DNA of 64,000 nucleotides from Lineolata rhizophorae (taxonomy: Eukaryota > Ascomycota > Dothideomycetes > Lineolatales > Lineolataceae). The position numbers and the translations under genes were made by a program. Below the pieces are notes generated by a model. It did not search any database and was not told the DNA's origin. It worked only from the letters and a program-made list of their open reading frames with translations. Position 1 is the stretch's first letter. Each line of letters opens with the position of its first letter. The DNA is taken from contig MU001677.1 in assembly GCA_010093515.1 (NCBI GenBank), forward strand, positions 268,254 to 332,253, given 5' to 3'. Of this stretch, positions 11,702-22,490 are shown piece after piece.

Positions 11702-12260
11702 ACTAAATATCGATTGGTCCGTTATCGATACTTTCATCGCCCGCCCTGGTATTGAAATACCATCATCTAGCGCGTCAGCCCTCACCAAAGCTTGGAAACC
11801 CGAATTCTGCGCTCAGAGCTCCAGCAAGTTTACTCCTTTCTAAAATATCCAACAACCATACTATTGATTAAAATGTGCGCGTCGATGAAATGGTCTTGCT
11901 TGGTTGGATTGCTATTAGTCCCAAGGTTGAGCTGCTGTGAAGCATTGAAGAGCACATCCTCAAGCAAACTCCGCTTCAGAAACATGTCGTTCAGCCGCGG
12001 GCCTACCAGAGGGCCCCCAAATTCTATGACAAAATAAGAGAACTCATCGACAGCGATGACGGCGCAAGGTACAACAAACTAGCAAATGCCTGCCCGCACG
12101 TCGCGGTCGTATATAGCCAGTCGACGATCCCCGCCAGTTCGTGGGTGCGGCAGTCCGCCCCGAAACAACCACAACGCGTCACCCAGTGCCAACCAACCTT
12201 CCCCTCAAACTCACCGCGAAGCCTCCTCCTCCACCAAAAAACACATACGCGCAAAAAGTC

Positions 12261-12957
12261 ATGGCTCCGGCGGTCGCGGGCGACAACAATATCTGGGCCC
12301 AGATGGCCTACACGCCTCCGCGCGGGCCCTGCAACCACAAGCAGTCGTTGCTCTCGCAGTGCTGTCCCTGCTTGCGCTTCATGCTGCATCCCGTCAAAGT
12401 GCGTACCTCCGTACCTACCATGTGCCCGCCCCCCCCCAAAAAAAAAATTACCTACCAAATCAAGCTACTATTATTATTCCCATCCTAATGGTAGCAAGCG
12501 ACTAACACCTGTTCCCTGAATCACGTTTTGGAAGGCCATGACCTCGTTCGACTGCGACGGCTGCGGCCACCACGCCTCGTTCCACACCATGGAGAACCAG
12601 GCCGAGGATGCCATCGTGCGCCGCTGGGAATCCGAGGCGCGTCTCCGCCAACAACAGCAGCAGGAAGAAGAAGAGGCCGCGGCCGCAGCAGCCGCAGCGC
12701 GTCCGCGCAAGCGGCCCAGGCGCATGCTAGAATCCGTAAATCGAGCGACCGCAGCGCAGCAGCGCCGCCGCAACAATAACGCGTTGGACGGTGCGCTGGA
12801 CGACTGGGACAGCGAAACCGAGCGTGCAGAGGGAGGGCGCGTCGTCGAGCTGAGCGACGGCACGAGTCAGCCTGGGGCTGCGGCCGAGGATACGGTCGTA
12901 GTTAGGGCGGGGCGTGGCGGTGGTGGGAGGGCGGGAAGTGGGAAAGGACGGCGTTGA
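12261..12957 (+). CDS. small Cys-rich conserved hypothetical protein
   Basis: Two exons, 12261-12398 and 12535-12957, joined across a 136-bp intron (donor GTGCGT, a CTAAC branch sequence near 12,512, acceptor AAG) give 186 residues. The first half has a compact cysteine and histidine pattern: CNHKQSLLSQCCPCLRFML, then across the splice SFDCDGCGHHASFHTMEN. The spacing of Cys and His suggests a small metal-binding (zinc) fold, but I do not recognise a named domain. The rest is charged, with Gln/Glu/Ala repeats, a basic RPRKRPRR stretch that could be a nuclear localisation signal, and a Gly/Arg tail. The splice is supported because it joins two halves of one conserved-looking block in phase 0. 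Function unknown. Confidence 0.65.
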
Positions 12958-13298
12958 TGGCAATGGAGGAGGTGGAACGGCAAAGCAGTGTTTAGGCGCT
13001 TTGATCTTGGGGGGTTTGTCACCATCGTGCATGTGCTGGGCCCGCTCGTGCATACATACCTCGCAGGGTAGGGTGGGGAGTGGCGCGAGTACGGCTTAGT
13101 CATTGTGGCGTTCGTACCTGAGCGCATGGTAATTCTCCGAGCTGCAGCTTGCTGCCGCTAGACTAGACTCACGATACCCATTTTCTCTACTTCATCCCCC
13201 ACGACACCTCTCCTCCGACGCGCGTATCCGTGCAACTGAGGCGTGTCACCGTCCTTGACCCCTTCCAATTCGGCCGCAGACCGAAGAGACGCGCCAAA
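12958..13298. promoter_or_regulatory. short spacer and 5' region of the U1-C gene
   Basis: The 341 bases between the stop of the Cys-rich gene and the U1-C ATG show no coding signal. They must hold the 3' end of the first transcript and the promoter of the second. No clear TATA box is visible. Confidence 0.4.
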
Positions 13299-14269
13299 AT
13301 GCCTAAATATACGTCTCCCCATGCATGTCCCACATGCGCATGTAGCTCCAAGTTCTCCGCTAACTCTCCTAGCACTCTTCTGCGATTACTGCGACGTCTA
13401 CCTGACGCACGACTCGATGAGCGTGCGCAAGGCCCACAACAACGGCCGAAACCACCTGCGCAACGTGGTCGAGTACTACCAACGTACGCCCCATCCTCTC
13501 CGCTGATCCTCGCGCTTTCTCTTCGCCGTCCCGCCAAACAGCTAACTCCCTCTTGCGCCTCGCAGAAATCGGCCACGAGAAAGCCCAGTCCGTCATCGAC
13601 TCCATCACCTCATCCTACAACGCCGAAGGCCAATCCGCTCCGAACCCCATGTTCGCCCCGCCGCCTGGCGCCGGCTCCGGCCTGCCGCCAGGCATGCCGC
13701 CCCCCCCCCACAGCGGGCCCCCCGGCAGCCACCATCACCACCACCACCCGCCCGGCGCACCGCCCGGCTTCCCGCCGCCACCCTTCGCCTTCCCCGGCCA
13801 GCCCGGCGCCGGCATGCCCCCGCTCCCCTTCTCGATGCCTCCCGGCGCCGGCGGCCCGCCAGGCAGCGCCAGCAGCCCGGGAGGCGCCGGCGGTGGCGGT
13901 GGCGGTCCTCCGGGCGGCGGGCCCGGCCCCAGCCCAGGCCCAGGCCCAGGCCCCGGCAGCGCCGGCCGCCCCGGCTCCCTGCCCGCCGGCATGCCGTTCC
14001 CGCCGCCGCCGGTCCCGCCGCCCGCCGGCCTCCCCGCCGGCATGCCCTGGCCGCCGCCGTTCCCGCCGCCCGGCCCGCCCGGAGGTCCGGGCCCCGCCCA
14101 CAGCCCCCAGCAAGGCGGACTGCCACCGTTTCCGCCCCCGCCCGGCGGCTTCCCGGGCTTTCCGCCGGTGCCCCCGCCGGGGAGCGCGGGCAGTCCGCCG
14201 GCGGCCGGGTTCGGGCCGCCGCCGGGGATGGGTGGGCCGCCGGGGGCCGGGGGACCGCCGGGACAGTAG
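13299..14269 (+). CDS. YHC1: U1 small nuclear ribonucleoprotein C
   Basis: Exons 13299-13308, 13376-13483 and 13566-14269 give 273 residues. The N-terminus reads [18 protein letters not shown], then [20 protein letters not shown], the U1-C type C2H2 zinc finger (C6, C9 and the two His). It continues as [18 protein letters not shown] and then a very long Pro/Gly-rich tail with a His run. U1-C stabilises base pairing of U1 snRNA with 5' splice sites in the nucleus. The conserved N-terminus is recovered only if the first intron is taken as an AT-AC intron (13309-13375); GT-AG choices give a wrong frame or an insertion. The second intron is an ordinary GT-AG intron of 82 bp. The tail is longer than in yeast but usual for filamentous fungi. 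Confidence 0.9.
13309..13375 (+). other. predicted AT-AC intron of the U1-C gene
   Basis: The 67-base intron would start ATACGT and end TAGCAC. Position 4 of the coding sequence is split after AAAT, and joining to TCTTCTGC gives MPKFFC exactly as in U1-C orthologues. A branch-like GCTAACT lies at about 13,359-13,365. The donor resembles a U2-type GTACGT with G1 changed to A, and the last base is C rather than G, the A/C pairing known for U2-type AT-AC introns. It lacks the U12 donor consensus ATATCCTT. No transcript evidence is available here. Confidence 0.75.
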
Positions 14270-15157
14270 GTTATTGGGATATGAGAATGGTGGATGGCGA
14301 GGAGAGAGCCAGGCGAGGGAGAAGGGTGAAATGGGAGGCAAGAATGCAAGTAGTGGGAAGAAGAAGCAAGACAAAGTGCCTCGATGGGTTATTGTTGTGC
14401 TTGATGGCATCATAGAAGCATTGGAAAGCGCGGAACGAAACTAGAGTCTAAGATGATGCCGTGTTTGGCTTTTAATGGCAGGGGACTGGCCGAAGGAAAA
14501 GGGTGGGACTAATGAGGCGGGAGGGGGCAAAGGAAACGGGCAAAGGGAGGGGGGAATATATGGAGAGGAGAAGACCCATGTCGAGGCAACGGGATGGATC
14601 GCTGTTGCGCTTGACGGCATTGTACTGGTATTGAACAGCGTGGAACGAAACCAGAGTTTAAGATGGTGGGCGGCGTGTGATACTATGTATTACTTTCAAG
14701 GGCAGGAGACCGGTCAAAGGAAAAGCGTGGGACTATTCATCAGGCGTTTCGTGGCCCTTGGTTCCATGTAAGATATGGGAAGCTATAAATATTGGTTCCC
14801 GAAGTCCGTTCTCGACTTGAATGAATTTATATCTGATGTTCGCTCCTATATTTTGGGCTGTCGTGCTAAATCGACTTCACTGTTTGTCGAGAGTTGAACA
14901 TTTAAGCCTCAACGTAAATTCGTTAACAAAAGGCCTACCGCACTAATGCTACTTCTACAGGCCCAATTTCCAGTACTCTTCTCCAAGTATGATGGTCCTC
15001 TCTGGCATCTGCCTAATCCTTCGCAGATGCTAACCTTCCTAAGCAATCGAATCGCCATTAACTGGTTTATTGATCTCCCATATCTCAGCAGCTAGTCCAA
15101 CAACTAATGCCGTGATACATGCTCGGACGGCGCTAAGAATTCTGCGTCCTAGTACCC
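14270..15157. other. convergent intergenic region
   Basis: Spacer between the 3' ends of U1-C (plus) and the RBR ligase gene (minus). Apart from the duplicated block listed next, nothing was recognised. Confidence 0.5.
14376..14737. repeat. diverged tandem duplication, period about 210 bp
   Basis: The block around 14376-14513 recurs at about 14578-14737. Shared segments include TTG(T/C)GCTTGA(T/C)GGCAT, then G(G/A)AACGAAAC(T/C)AGAGT(C/T)TAAGATG, then GG(A/C)(C/A)... and AAAGG(G/A)... GTGGGACTA. Most differences are transitions. It lies just beyond the U1-C stop, probably overlapping its 3' untranslated region. Confidence 0.7.
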
Positions 15158-16784
15158 CTAGTGGACGGCCCGGCAAAAATAGCAACAAGTCTTCCCGCAA
15201 CGGCTGCACCAGTAGATCCAACGGAGCGGTCCAACGCGGCAATCCTCACAGGTCCGAGACCGTCGATTTATCCCTCCACGCCACTCTGTTTGGTGGCGGC
15301 ACTGGGCCCGCCATCCTGGGTCGTCCCGGCGGAACTCCCAGTACTCCTCCATGTCCTCGCGCTCTGGGTGCGCGCGAATGCGACGGCGCCTTGTGCCGCG
15401 TCGAACGCGGCCGAGGATACGAGCTTCCGTGGCCAGAGGGCATCCGCATGTCTTCCAAGGCTTACCGCACTGGTAGCAAAACTCGGCGCCGCAGACGCAA
15501 CTATCTCGTTGTCAGCGTGGTAAATTCAATATAGAAGTTGATGGGACGAGACGAAACCAACCTGATGTGGTTGCATCCGTAGGTCAGCTCGACCATGGTA
15601 CGGCACTCGTAGCAGCGTTGCCAGCCGGCTCTGTTGGACGCTAGGAGGGTAGCTTGCAAGGCTTGGTCCTCAGGACAGTCCTGGCCGTCGTGCGCGGCTA
15701 GCTTGCAAGCAGCGCACACGCGCCTGAGGCATGAAGGACAGGTGGCGACCCCTTCATGAATGTTGGCTAGGGGGATAAAAGCCGCGCAGTTCGGAATCGG
15801 ACAGTAGGTCCTGTTCGTCGTGCTGAACTCGACCCGCTTCTGCTCAATAAGCGCAATCTTCTCGAGACTCAGAATCGGCAGCACAAACGACATCGGTATC
15901 TCTTTGCCGCAGCACTTGGGTGGGAAGAGAGATTCGTCCTTAGTCGCCGCGTCAAAGAAGTCGGTAATACATTCCGGGCAGAACTTGTGCTGGCATGAAA
16001 CTTGGATACTGTGTTCAGTGGCCGGCTCCTGGCAACCAACGCATAGCCCATCCTTTGCGATCTCATAGTTTGATGCATTCTCAATCTTGCCAGTTGCTTG
16101 GCCAGCATGGGCGCAGTGTGCGGTATGATGATGCTCTAACGTTCCAGCTTTGTTACCACCACTGGTGAGGCTACCAACGTTGAGACGGCCTTCGACAACG
16201 TTGCGATGGCTAGTGTTGGTGAGACTTGCAGTACTGGTGGAAGCCGCGCCGTAGCCAATAGTTGTGCGAACGCTATCATTGATGCCGCTGCCAACGTTAA
16301 GACGAGTGTTGGAGTTTGGATGCCTTCCGGAACTAGAATCACAGCCAAGATTGGCACCGTTGTCGACATTGGGGCAAGAGCCAGCAGAGGTAAGACTTTC
16401 AGCAATAGGACGGTGGCCAGTGTTGGTAGGATTTTCGGCATTGGGGCGGTAGATGGCATTAATGCGGGTGGCACTATTCGTGCCGAGGCCACTTGTGTTC
16501 AGATTTCCTGCGTATCCAGAAGTCCCATTGATCATCGAAGAACCCGCTGGCAAGCAGTACTCGCAATTGCAGTCGTAATTGTGCTCTTGATGCTGTGCAG
16601 CAATATGGTGAGCAAGGCGACGATCCGACAGGACTCCACACGCAACGCTCAGTTCGTTCAATTGCGTCTGGTAAATTTTGATGGTGTCCGCATTTGACTC
16701 CGCAGCAGCTAGTTCCTTTAGGTCTCGCTGCTGAAACTCAAGGATGAGCTCCTTGGTGGTGTCGTCTGCTGCGATACGATCCAT
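15158..16784 (-). CDS. RBR-type (RING-IBR-RING) E3 ubiquitin ligase
   Basis: Two exons, 16784-15562 and 15500-15158, across a 61-bp GT-AG intron, give 521 residues. RING1 spans about 248-292 (LCVGCQEP...CQHKFCPEC), the IBR about 328-370 (YCPIPNC...CPSCLRRVCAAC) and the Rcat domain about 391-425 (CYECRTMVELTYGCNHISC, then CGAEFCYQCGKPW). C404 in the GCNH motif matches the catalytic cysteine that accepts ubiquitin from an E2 in the RING/HECT-hybrid mechanism. A further Cys-rich end (CEDCRVGPLRWIYWCSRCGK) may bind zinc. Residues about 90-215 are an Asn/Thr/Ser/Gly-rich spacer. The intron splits the catalytic loop and the splice is needed to complete it. The start at MDRIAADD was preferred to an ATG 92 codons upstream. 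Substrates are unknown. Confidence 0.85.
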
Positions 16785-17654
16785 GTCTGTTGTCCTTCGT
16801 GTATTTGGCAAGTAGGCGAAGCTAGATGGTGGAAAAAGAAATGTGGGTGTGCAAAAGGGCAGCGGTAAAAGGAGTGTCGGACTGGTGGACGACAATAAGT
16901 ATTCGACAATAGATGTATCTAGCATTACGAACTGGGAAGGTGCGGCCCAAGGAAGGTGCGACCCAGGGGTGTGGTTCGTGACTTCCCTCCATCCAATCCG
17001 GCGGAGTCTGGACGGGGGATGCCGAGCTGGATGCGCACCAAACTGTTCGTTTCCGTTCATTTCTGTATGATATTTTAGTTCTGTTCTATCAAATTTTAGA
17101 ACCTAACCACCTACTAGCTTGTAAGGCCGCCTATAAGCTTAGGTATGGACCCTATAGAAGTCCAAAATTGTAGCCGTAGCCAAAGCATGGTCTGAGGTGA
17201 TCTGGTCTTACGTCCTCATCGCCGTCTCCGGATTAGAACAGGTCCTGCGCATAACATTAGCAGCTAAAACGTCTCTACTAAATGGGCAACTATTAGATAT
17301 TTTAATCGGTTAGAATAGATGGATGTCTCCAACGGTAACGGCTCTCTTAATGCTAATACCGCATCTCATTGACAGAATTGAATTCCACTGGAAGAAGCAA
17401 GTATCATTAGACTGTTGGGCTCCTAATGGGTAGTGTACGGTCTGAATTACTAGAGTTAGCAGCAACACCTTAAACAACTCCTTGCTAAGGAGGCTTACTC
17501 GCATCAGAGATGGCGTGAGCCGGACAACGAGCAGTATCCCACCGTGGCTGTCGGAACAACTCCATTACATCACGAGCATTTTGTGGGTGGGATTTCGAAG
17601 AAAGAAAATATGGCCCCAGCGAGCCCCTACAATGGTTTCAATGCCTCGATAACC
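16785..17654. other. intergenic, AT-richer, no gene seen
   Basis: Promoter side of the RBR gene and 3' side of RRP4. The 17,080-17,500 part is TA-richer with many stops in all frames and could be old repeat sequence, but no repeat structure was confirmed. Confidence 0.4.
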
Positions 17655-18796
17655 TCAATTTCCCAAGACCTCCTCGACAATTCGCTGTTTCTTTTCGTTG
17701 TCTAGGAAGTCGGCTCCTAATCCAACATCGTCTCTCATCTCATCTCCCTCCTCTAAGTCGATTTCCATAGCAACTCCGTACGCCTTTACCACCATCTCCT
17801 CATCGACGCGGACGCCAGCTTCCACGAGAGCGCTTATGCAGCTCGCAACCCTCGCAATTTCCCTTCGTGTTTCTGGACTGATGTCCTCGTTCTGGTTGCT
17901 ATACATCTCCGTATTCGCCGTCTCCTCGAGGCGCGTAATACTCACGTCCTTACCCGTTGCTGGAGGTTCGACATGCTTCGCGATCCAAATGTACCCATTC
18001 ACCCCGAGAATCACATCCACATCGCCTCCTCCCCTCGTCGTCGTCAGCGTGAAGACCTGCCGCCTCGAGCGCGCCACGCCGCCCCTACTTCCGCCAGAGC
18101 CGCCGCTCCCCGTCACCGACATGAAATACCCATTGCGCAGCTTGCCGTACTTGAGACTGCGCGTGTGTAGGCCCGCGCTGCCGTCGTTGAAGATGCCTTG
18201 CACCTCCGCCACCAGCAGGTCCCCCTCGGTGAAGAAGCCGCGGATGTTGAGTTCGTCCACTGCTGTGCGCTTGCGCAGCGTGCCGCCGGGTAGGTTGATC
18301 GCGGAGAGCGGGAGGGCGGCTAGAAGAGGGGCGGCGACATCGACTCGCCATCGCCGCTGCTGCACCTCGACGATGCGGCCGACGACCAGGTCGCCGATCT
18401 CGGGAGTGTAGCGGGCACGAAGAGGGACGATGGATAAGAGCTTGTTGGTTTTGAGTATCGTACCAGCTACGGTACTCCGTATGGCGGTGCTGTTGTGGGG
18501 GATGTACGTGCCATGACCTCTACATGTTTGCACGTGATTAGAGAAACTCATAGCTCAGAACGTCTGTATACGGCTCAACTGAGTGTCCTTGCGTACCTCA
18601 TCCACTGAGGATCATCCGTAATTATTTCGCCCGGCGTCACAATATGACTAGTAGATAGACGTGATTGTTTTGAATCGTCACCCGGAACGTCGGTATCCAT
18701 CTTCCCTTCAACATCGCTTCCCTCGCCCTCATCTTTGGGGTCAGCACGGCGGTATTCTGTAATTGCTGGCTGTGGAGGTAATATTGTTATCGGCAT
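17655..18796 (-). CDS. RRP4: exosome complex RNA-binding subunit Rrp4
   Basis: Two exons, 18796-18597 and 18519-17655, across a 77-bp GT-AG intron, give 354 residues. The junction reads [16 protein letters not shown], the conserved N-terminal exosome motif. An S1 domain follows at about 107-175 ([20 protein letters not shown]) and a KH-type region with [11 protein letters not shown] at about 239-249. Rrp4 is one of the three cap proteins of the RNA exosome, which processes and degrades RNA 3' to 5' in nucleus and cytoplasm. The N-terminal exon carries an acidic Asp/Glu-rich stretch. A Gly/Ser loop (about 204-214) interrupts the region between S1 and KH. Length is close to the family norm. Confidence 0.93.
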
Positions 18797-19821
18797 TTTG
18801 TAGCCCGGAAAGCAAGTTGCTGAAAGGCGACTTGCTGATTAGGTGGGAAGAAACATTTCCTTGGGTTGGACGGAGTTCGCCAGAAGAGAGGTTGTGTTCG
18901 GCTCGGGCTGCTCTGATTGGCTCATTAACGTCCGCATAACGACACCCTTTCAAGATGCCCGAATTCCTTTCTATGCCTAATTCTGCTACCACGTATGAAA
19001 TACTTGCATATAGGAAAGTCGTTGAAGATATTTTTAAACGAGTATTTGTTTCATAGCTCTACAAATTTTTATGAATGTAATGAACGCCATATGTATTCCT
19101 CTGGACACACAAGTACAAATGCCTAAGGGTACAGCGGATAGGACATACAAATAGCAGAACGTAGTAAATGCTAAGCTCTATGTAAATTTCATGGCTTTGT
19201 AGATCAATGTTCCAGAATGGCATATGCCTCTGTACTAATGACTTATTTAAAATCTTCGGCGTTACTTGGCGGCCTTACTCAACTTGACTTTCGTCTCTCT
19301 TCGTCTATGAATGTTTGACGACTGCATATTGGTCTCGCTTTAGCAATGTGCTGGAGTGTTGGTTAACAATGTCCTCTGGAATTTCTATTACAACGCCAGA
19401 ACTTCTTTCGGGACCGAAAGCAGTGCAACGGTACGCTACCAAACATACCCATACCGCCAATACTCCAATTGCGCCTTTCCGTCGAAGTAAACAACCCTTG
19501 ATCACCACCATCTTTCAACATCAGCTTACAACGAAAGACAAAAAACTTGCAGTAAACAATCCCACCCATTAACCCCCTGTCCAATTCCTCGTGTTCCTCA
19601 AGTTCTTCTGATTCATATAAACCCCGGTGTCATGCAGCCAAAAGCAGGCGCCAGGCACGAAATCCTAGACCGATGGACCAACTACACTCAAAAGAGGAGT
19701 CCAAGTCCAAAGGTCCGGACAGGCCAACTACACTCAAAGAGGAGTCTCGAAGCCTGTTACGGATGCTGATATGTCAGGCATTCAGTGCCCAGCTCCCACT
19801 TTCCCCCAACCGCATGTCCAC
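18797..19821. other. intergenic, includes a short direct repeat
   Basis: Promoter side of RRP4 and 3' side of BIR1. AT-rich between 19,000 and 19,300. A 20-base direct repeat sits at 19,679 and 19,726 (listed separately). No gene recognised. Confidence 0.5.
19678..19746. repeat. short direct repeat
   Basis: The motif CCAACTACACTCAAA followed by GAGGAGTC occurs twice, at about 19678-19700 and 19724-19746, the first with one extra A. The spacing is about 46 bases. Confidence 0.7.
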
Positions 19822-22490
19822 TCACGAAGAAGTCTCAATACCTTCTAGCGCCCGCAGCGCCTCCCCAGCCTTAGTCTCAAACATCGACACCATTCTCTCG
19901 CACTCATTGCGCAGCCGTTCCTCGCCCTTGCTAGCATTGTGATAAATCCACTCTTCGACCGTCATCTTTTTCTCGGGACTAGTAAGCCCGGCCTTCACGT
20001 TCTTGACGACCTGATCTAGCGGAAGTCGGTTTTCCTTGTCCGGCGACGCCAACATTCCCATGAGACCGGCGCTTTCGTCGAACAGCCGCTTGCTCTCAGG
20101 CGAGGGTATGAACACGTTCTCCAGGTCAATCGCGGTCCAAGGGACAGAGCTCACAAGACGGCCCTCGACAGCGTTGCGCTTTGAGGGCAAAGGAGTACAT
20201 GTAGCAAGCGGGGTGCGCTTGACACTGCTAGGCACATTGAAGCGCGAGACGGAAAGAGGAGGGCGCTGGGCTGAAGGGCGCGTCGATGGAGGTTGATTTT
20301 CTGCGTCCGAATGCTGCTGGGATGGAGAGCGGCTTGCCGTTTTCCGCGAAGGCCTGTGGACAGGAGTAAAATGCGCAATGCGGGCAGTGTTGTGACTAGC
20401 CGGGTGAGTAGGGGTCGGCGTAGCTTCAGCAGGGACTTGTTCTTCCTCGGCGATGATAGGCGTCGCGGGGCGCTCAGGTTCCTCTTCCTCGACATGCGGA
20501 GCGGCCTCTGAAGATGGCTCGTGGTCGTAAGGAGTAAGCGGACGCAAGGTCGGTTTGCCACCGAACGGGCCACGACGGGGCTTCTCTTCCACAACCTCGG
20601 AACTGTCGTGGTGGAACGACAGACGTGTGACTGGACGACCCACAGCTTCCATTGCTTCCCGCCTTGCTTCCTCCCAGTCCTCGGGCTGAAATGGGCGAAG
20701 AGTAGGGCGACCGTCGAACGGACGGGGAGGCGAATCGACTTTCATCTGATCTTCAGTCGCCTTCGAAACATCCGCTTCAACAGCCTTGGCGGCCTTTTTG
20801 CCCTTGCGGCCCTTGGTTGCAGGTTTAGCCGCAGGCTTAGCTGCAGGCTTAGCTGCGCGAGTAGTCGACTTGTCAAAGCTCGCCTCGTCATTTGGTTCAT
20901 GCTCCTCGGCAGCTTTCTTCTTCGCCGTCCTAGCCCTTTTTGGGGGCTTCGTGGGCAGCTGGGAAGGTTCGTCAAGAATCGCGACCGAGGAATCTGCCGT
21001 CTTGGGCGCGCCATCGCTAGTCCTCTTCGTGCCACGAGTTCGGCTCGCATCCGACTGATCTGATGCACGACGAACGGCATCCTTTAACTCGGTATGCAAT
21101 TGGAATTCATCCTCACTCATCCTCTTCTGGGCCTTTGCCCTAGTATTTTTAGCTCTAGTGGCTCTAGGAGGCTGTGATCGGGAATTTGCAAGTGACGTGT
21201 CGATCATCGAGCTATCTCCAACATTCTTGCTGTTGCGCGTAGCTCGGCGTGTAGGAGGGGCGATCTGCGTTGGTTCATCTTCCATCTCAACAACCTCTTC
21301 ATGGAGAAGTTTCTCTTGCGCAGGCTGCTCTGGCACAGGCTCCGGCACAGGCTCCAGTTCAGGCTCTAGTTCCGGACTAGCTGCTTTCTTCTTGGCTCGG
21401 CCTCCCTTACGAGTTCCTTTCGCAGTCGCTTTTGTTTTGGTCGCAGCCTTGCGCTTTCCGGTTGCAGATGCTATAGTAGCACCAGTAGCGTTGGTTGCAG
21501 TCGTCATTACACTATCGTCTTGGCCAGGAGGATACTCTCCCAGCGACATCAAGGTTGGGGGCTCAGAAAAGCTCAAGTTCGTGAAGTCGATATTGGACGA
21601 ACGCGGCGCGTCGGACGTCTGCGAAGCCTTGGAGGTGCGGGACGCACGGCCCTTACCTTTGCTCTTTCCCTTTGTCTGCTTCCTGGTGGTCCCATACTTT
21701 CCAAGCAACTCAAAAAAGAAGCAATCTGATTCCCTCTTCCGGTGTTCCTCCCTACCCCTTCGTTAGTAGCTGCCAAGCAAGAGATATAAGCAGCAACCAC
21801 TCACATTGGGTCGTCCTTGGGTTCCCAGCCATCAAGTGACAGCATGCAATAATAGCAAGTAACACCGTCGTCATATTCTGGGCTGGGGTCGTAGCACCAT
21901 CCGGCGTCGACCATCTAGAGTAACCAGTTAGCGGCCACGCCCACCCCCCTATTCTTTTTGATGACTTGCCTTCTCCAGCTTGCACTTCCAGCCCCGCTTG
22001 CTTTCATGGGGCCACTTGTTTAAGTATGTTGCAAGACGAGCGTCTGTCATCTTTTGGCTCATCGGGTCTTCTTCATCCCGTTCCGAGTCCTCGACGCGTT
22101 GCCCAATCGCCACATTGATGGCGAACGGACAGTCAGGGCCGTGTGCGAGATGCTCGTATGCAGGATTATCGCCTTCTTCCCAGCCATCAAGCTGGCGAAG
22201 GCAGAGAAAACACATAACATTATCAGGATTGCCGGCGAGAGGTCTATAAAAGAACCCAGCACGAGCGAGCTATAACGCATCGAACGTCAGCAACACCAAG
22301 CACGGTCGTTCGGCGCACACAACGATGGAACCCTCACATCCTCCGGAGTAGGCTTAGAATGAGGCCATTGCAAGACGGCTGGACTTTTTTTCTTGCTGGT
22401 GGCAGATCCGCGCCGCTTGTTCGCATGCGGCACCTGGAAGGTAGCCAGACGACCAGCGAACGTGTGCGCGTCAGCCGGCGGCGACGACAT
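19822..22490 (-). CDS. BIR1: Bir1/survivin-like chromosomal passenger protein
   Basis: Four exons: 22490-22338, 22269-21970, 21914-21805 and 21751-19822, giving 830 residues. Two BIR zinc domains are visible. The first (about 13-98) has VMCFLC, then EHLAHGPDC. The second (about 128-190) has GVTCYYCMLSLDGWEP, then EEHRKRESDC. The long middle is basic and Ser/Thr/Pro-rich, with Ala/Lys repeats. The C-terminus (VPWTAIDLENVFIPSPESKR, then MTVEEWIYHNASKGEERLR) is a conserved helical end. Fungal Bir1/Cut17 is the survivin subunit of the chromosomal passenger complex, acting with Aurora kinase and INCENP at centromeres and spindle. The second intron (21969-21915) starts GCAAGT, a GC-AG intron; the GT alternative breaks the frame. 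The ATG at 22490 was chosen; the gene shares an upstream region with TAM41. Confidence 0.88.

Larger units (their letters stand above)
10657..12260. other. intergenic with a solo LTR and short inverted repeats
   Basis: This is the promoter side of both MED1 (minus) and the small Cys-rich gene (plus). GC falls sharply after 10,990. It contains the LTR and inverted-repeat features listed separately and no recognisable gene. Confidence 0.6.

Noticed and set aside
13311-13375. GT-AG alternatives for the first U1-C intron (donors at 13313, 13327 or 13342)
   Set aside because: The donor at 13313 puts the zinc finger out of frame; those at 13327 and 13342 keep the frame but insert five or more unconserved residues, and the last leaves an intron too short to splice.
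13230-14444. Long plus-strand open frame of 404 codons over the U1-C gene
   Set aside because: It is an off-frame reading of the Pro/Gly-rich tail; the conserved U1-C protein uses another frame after the first intron.
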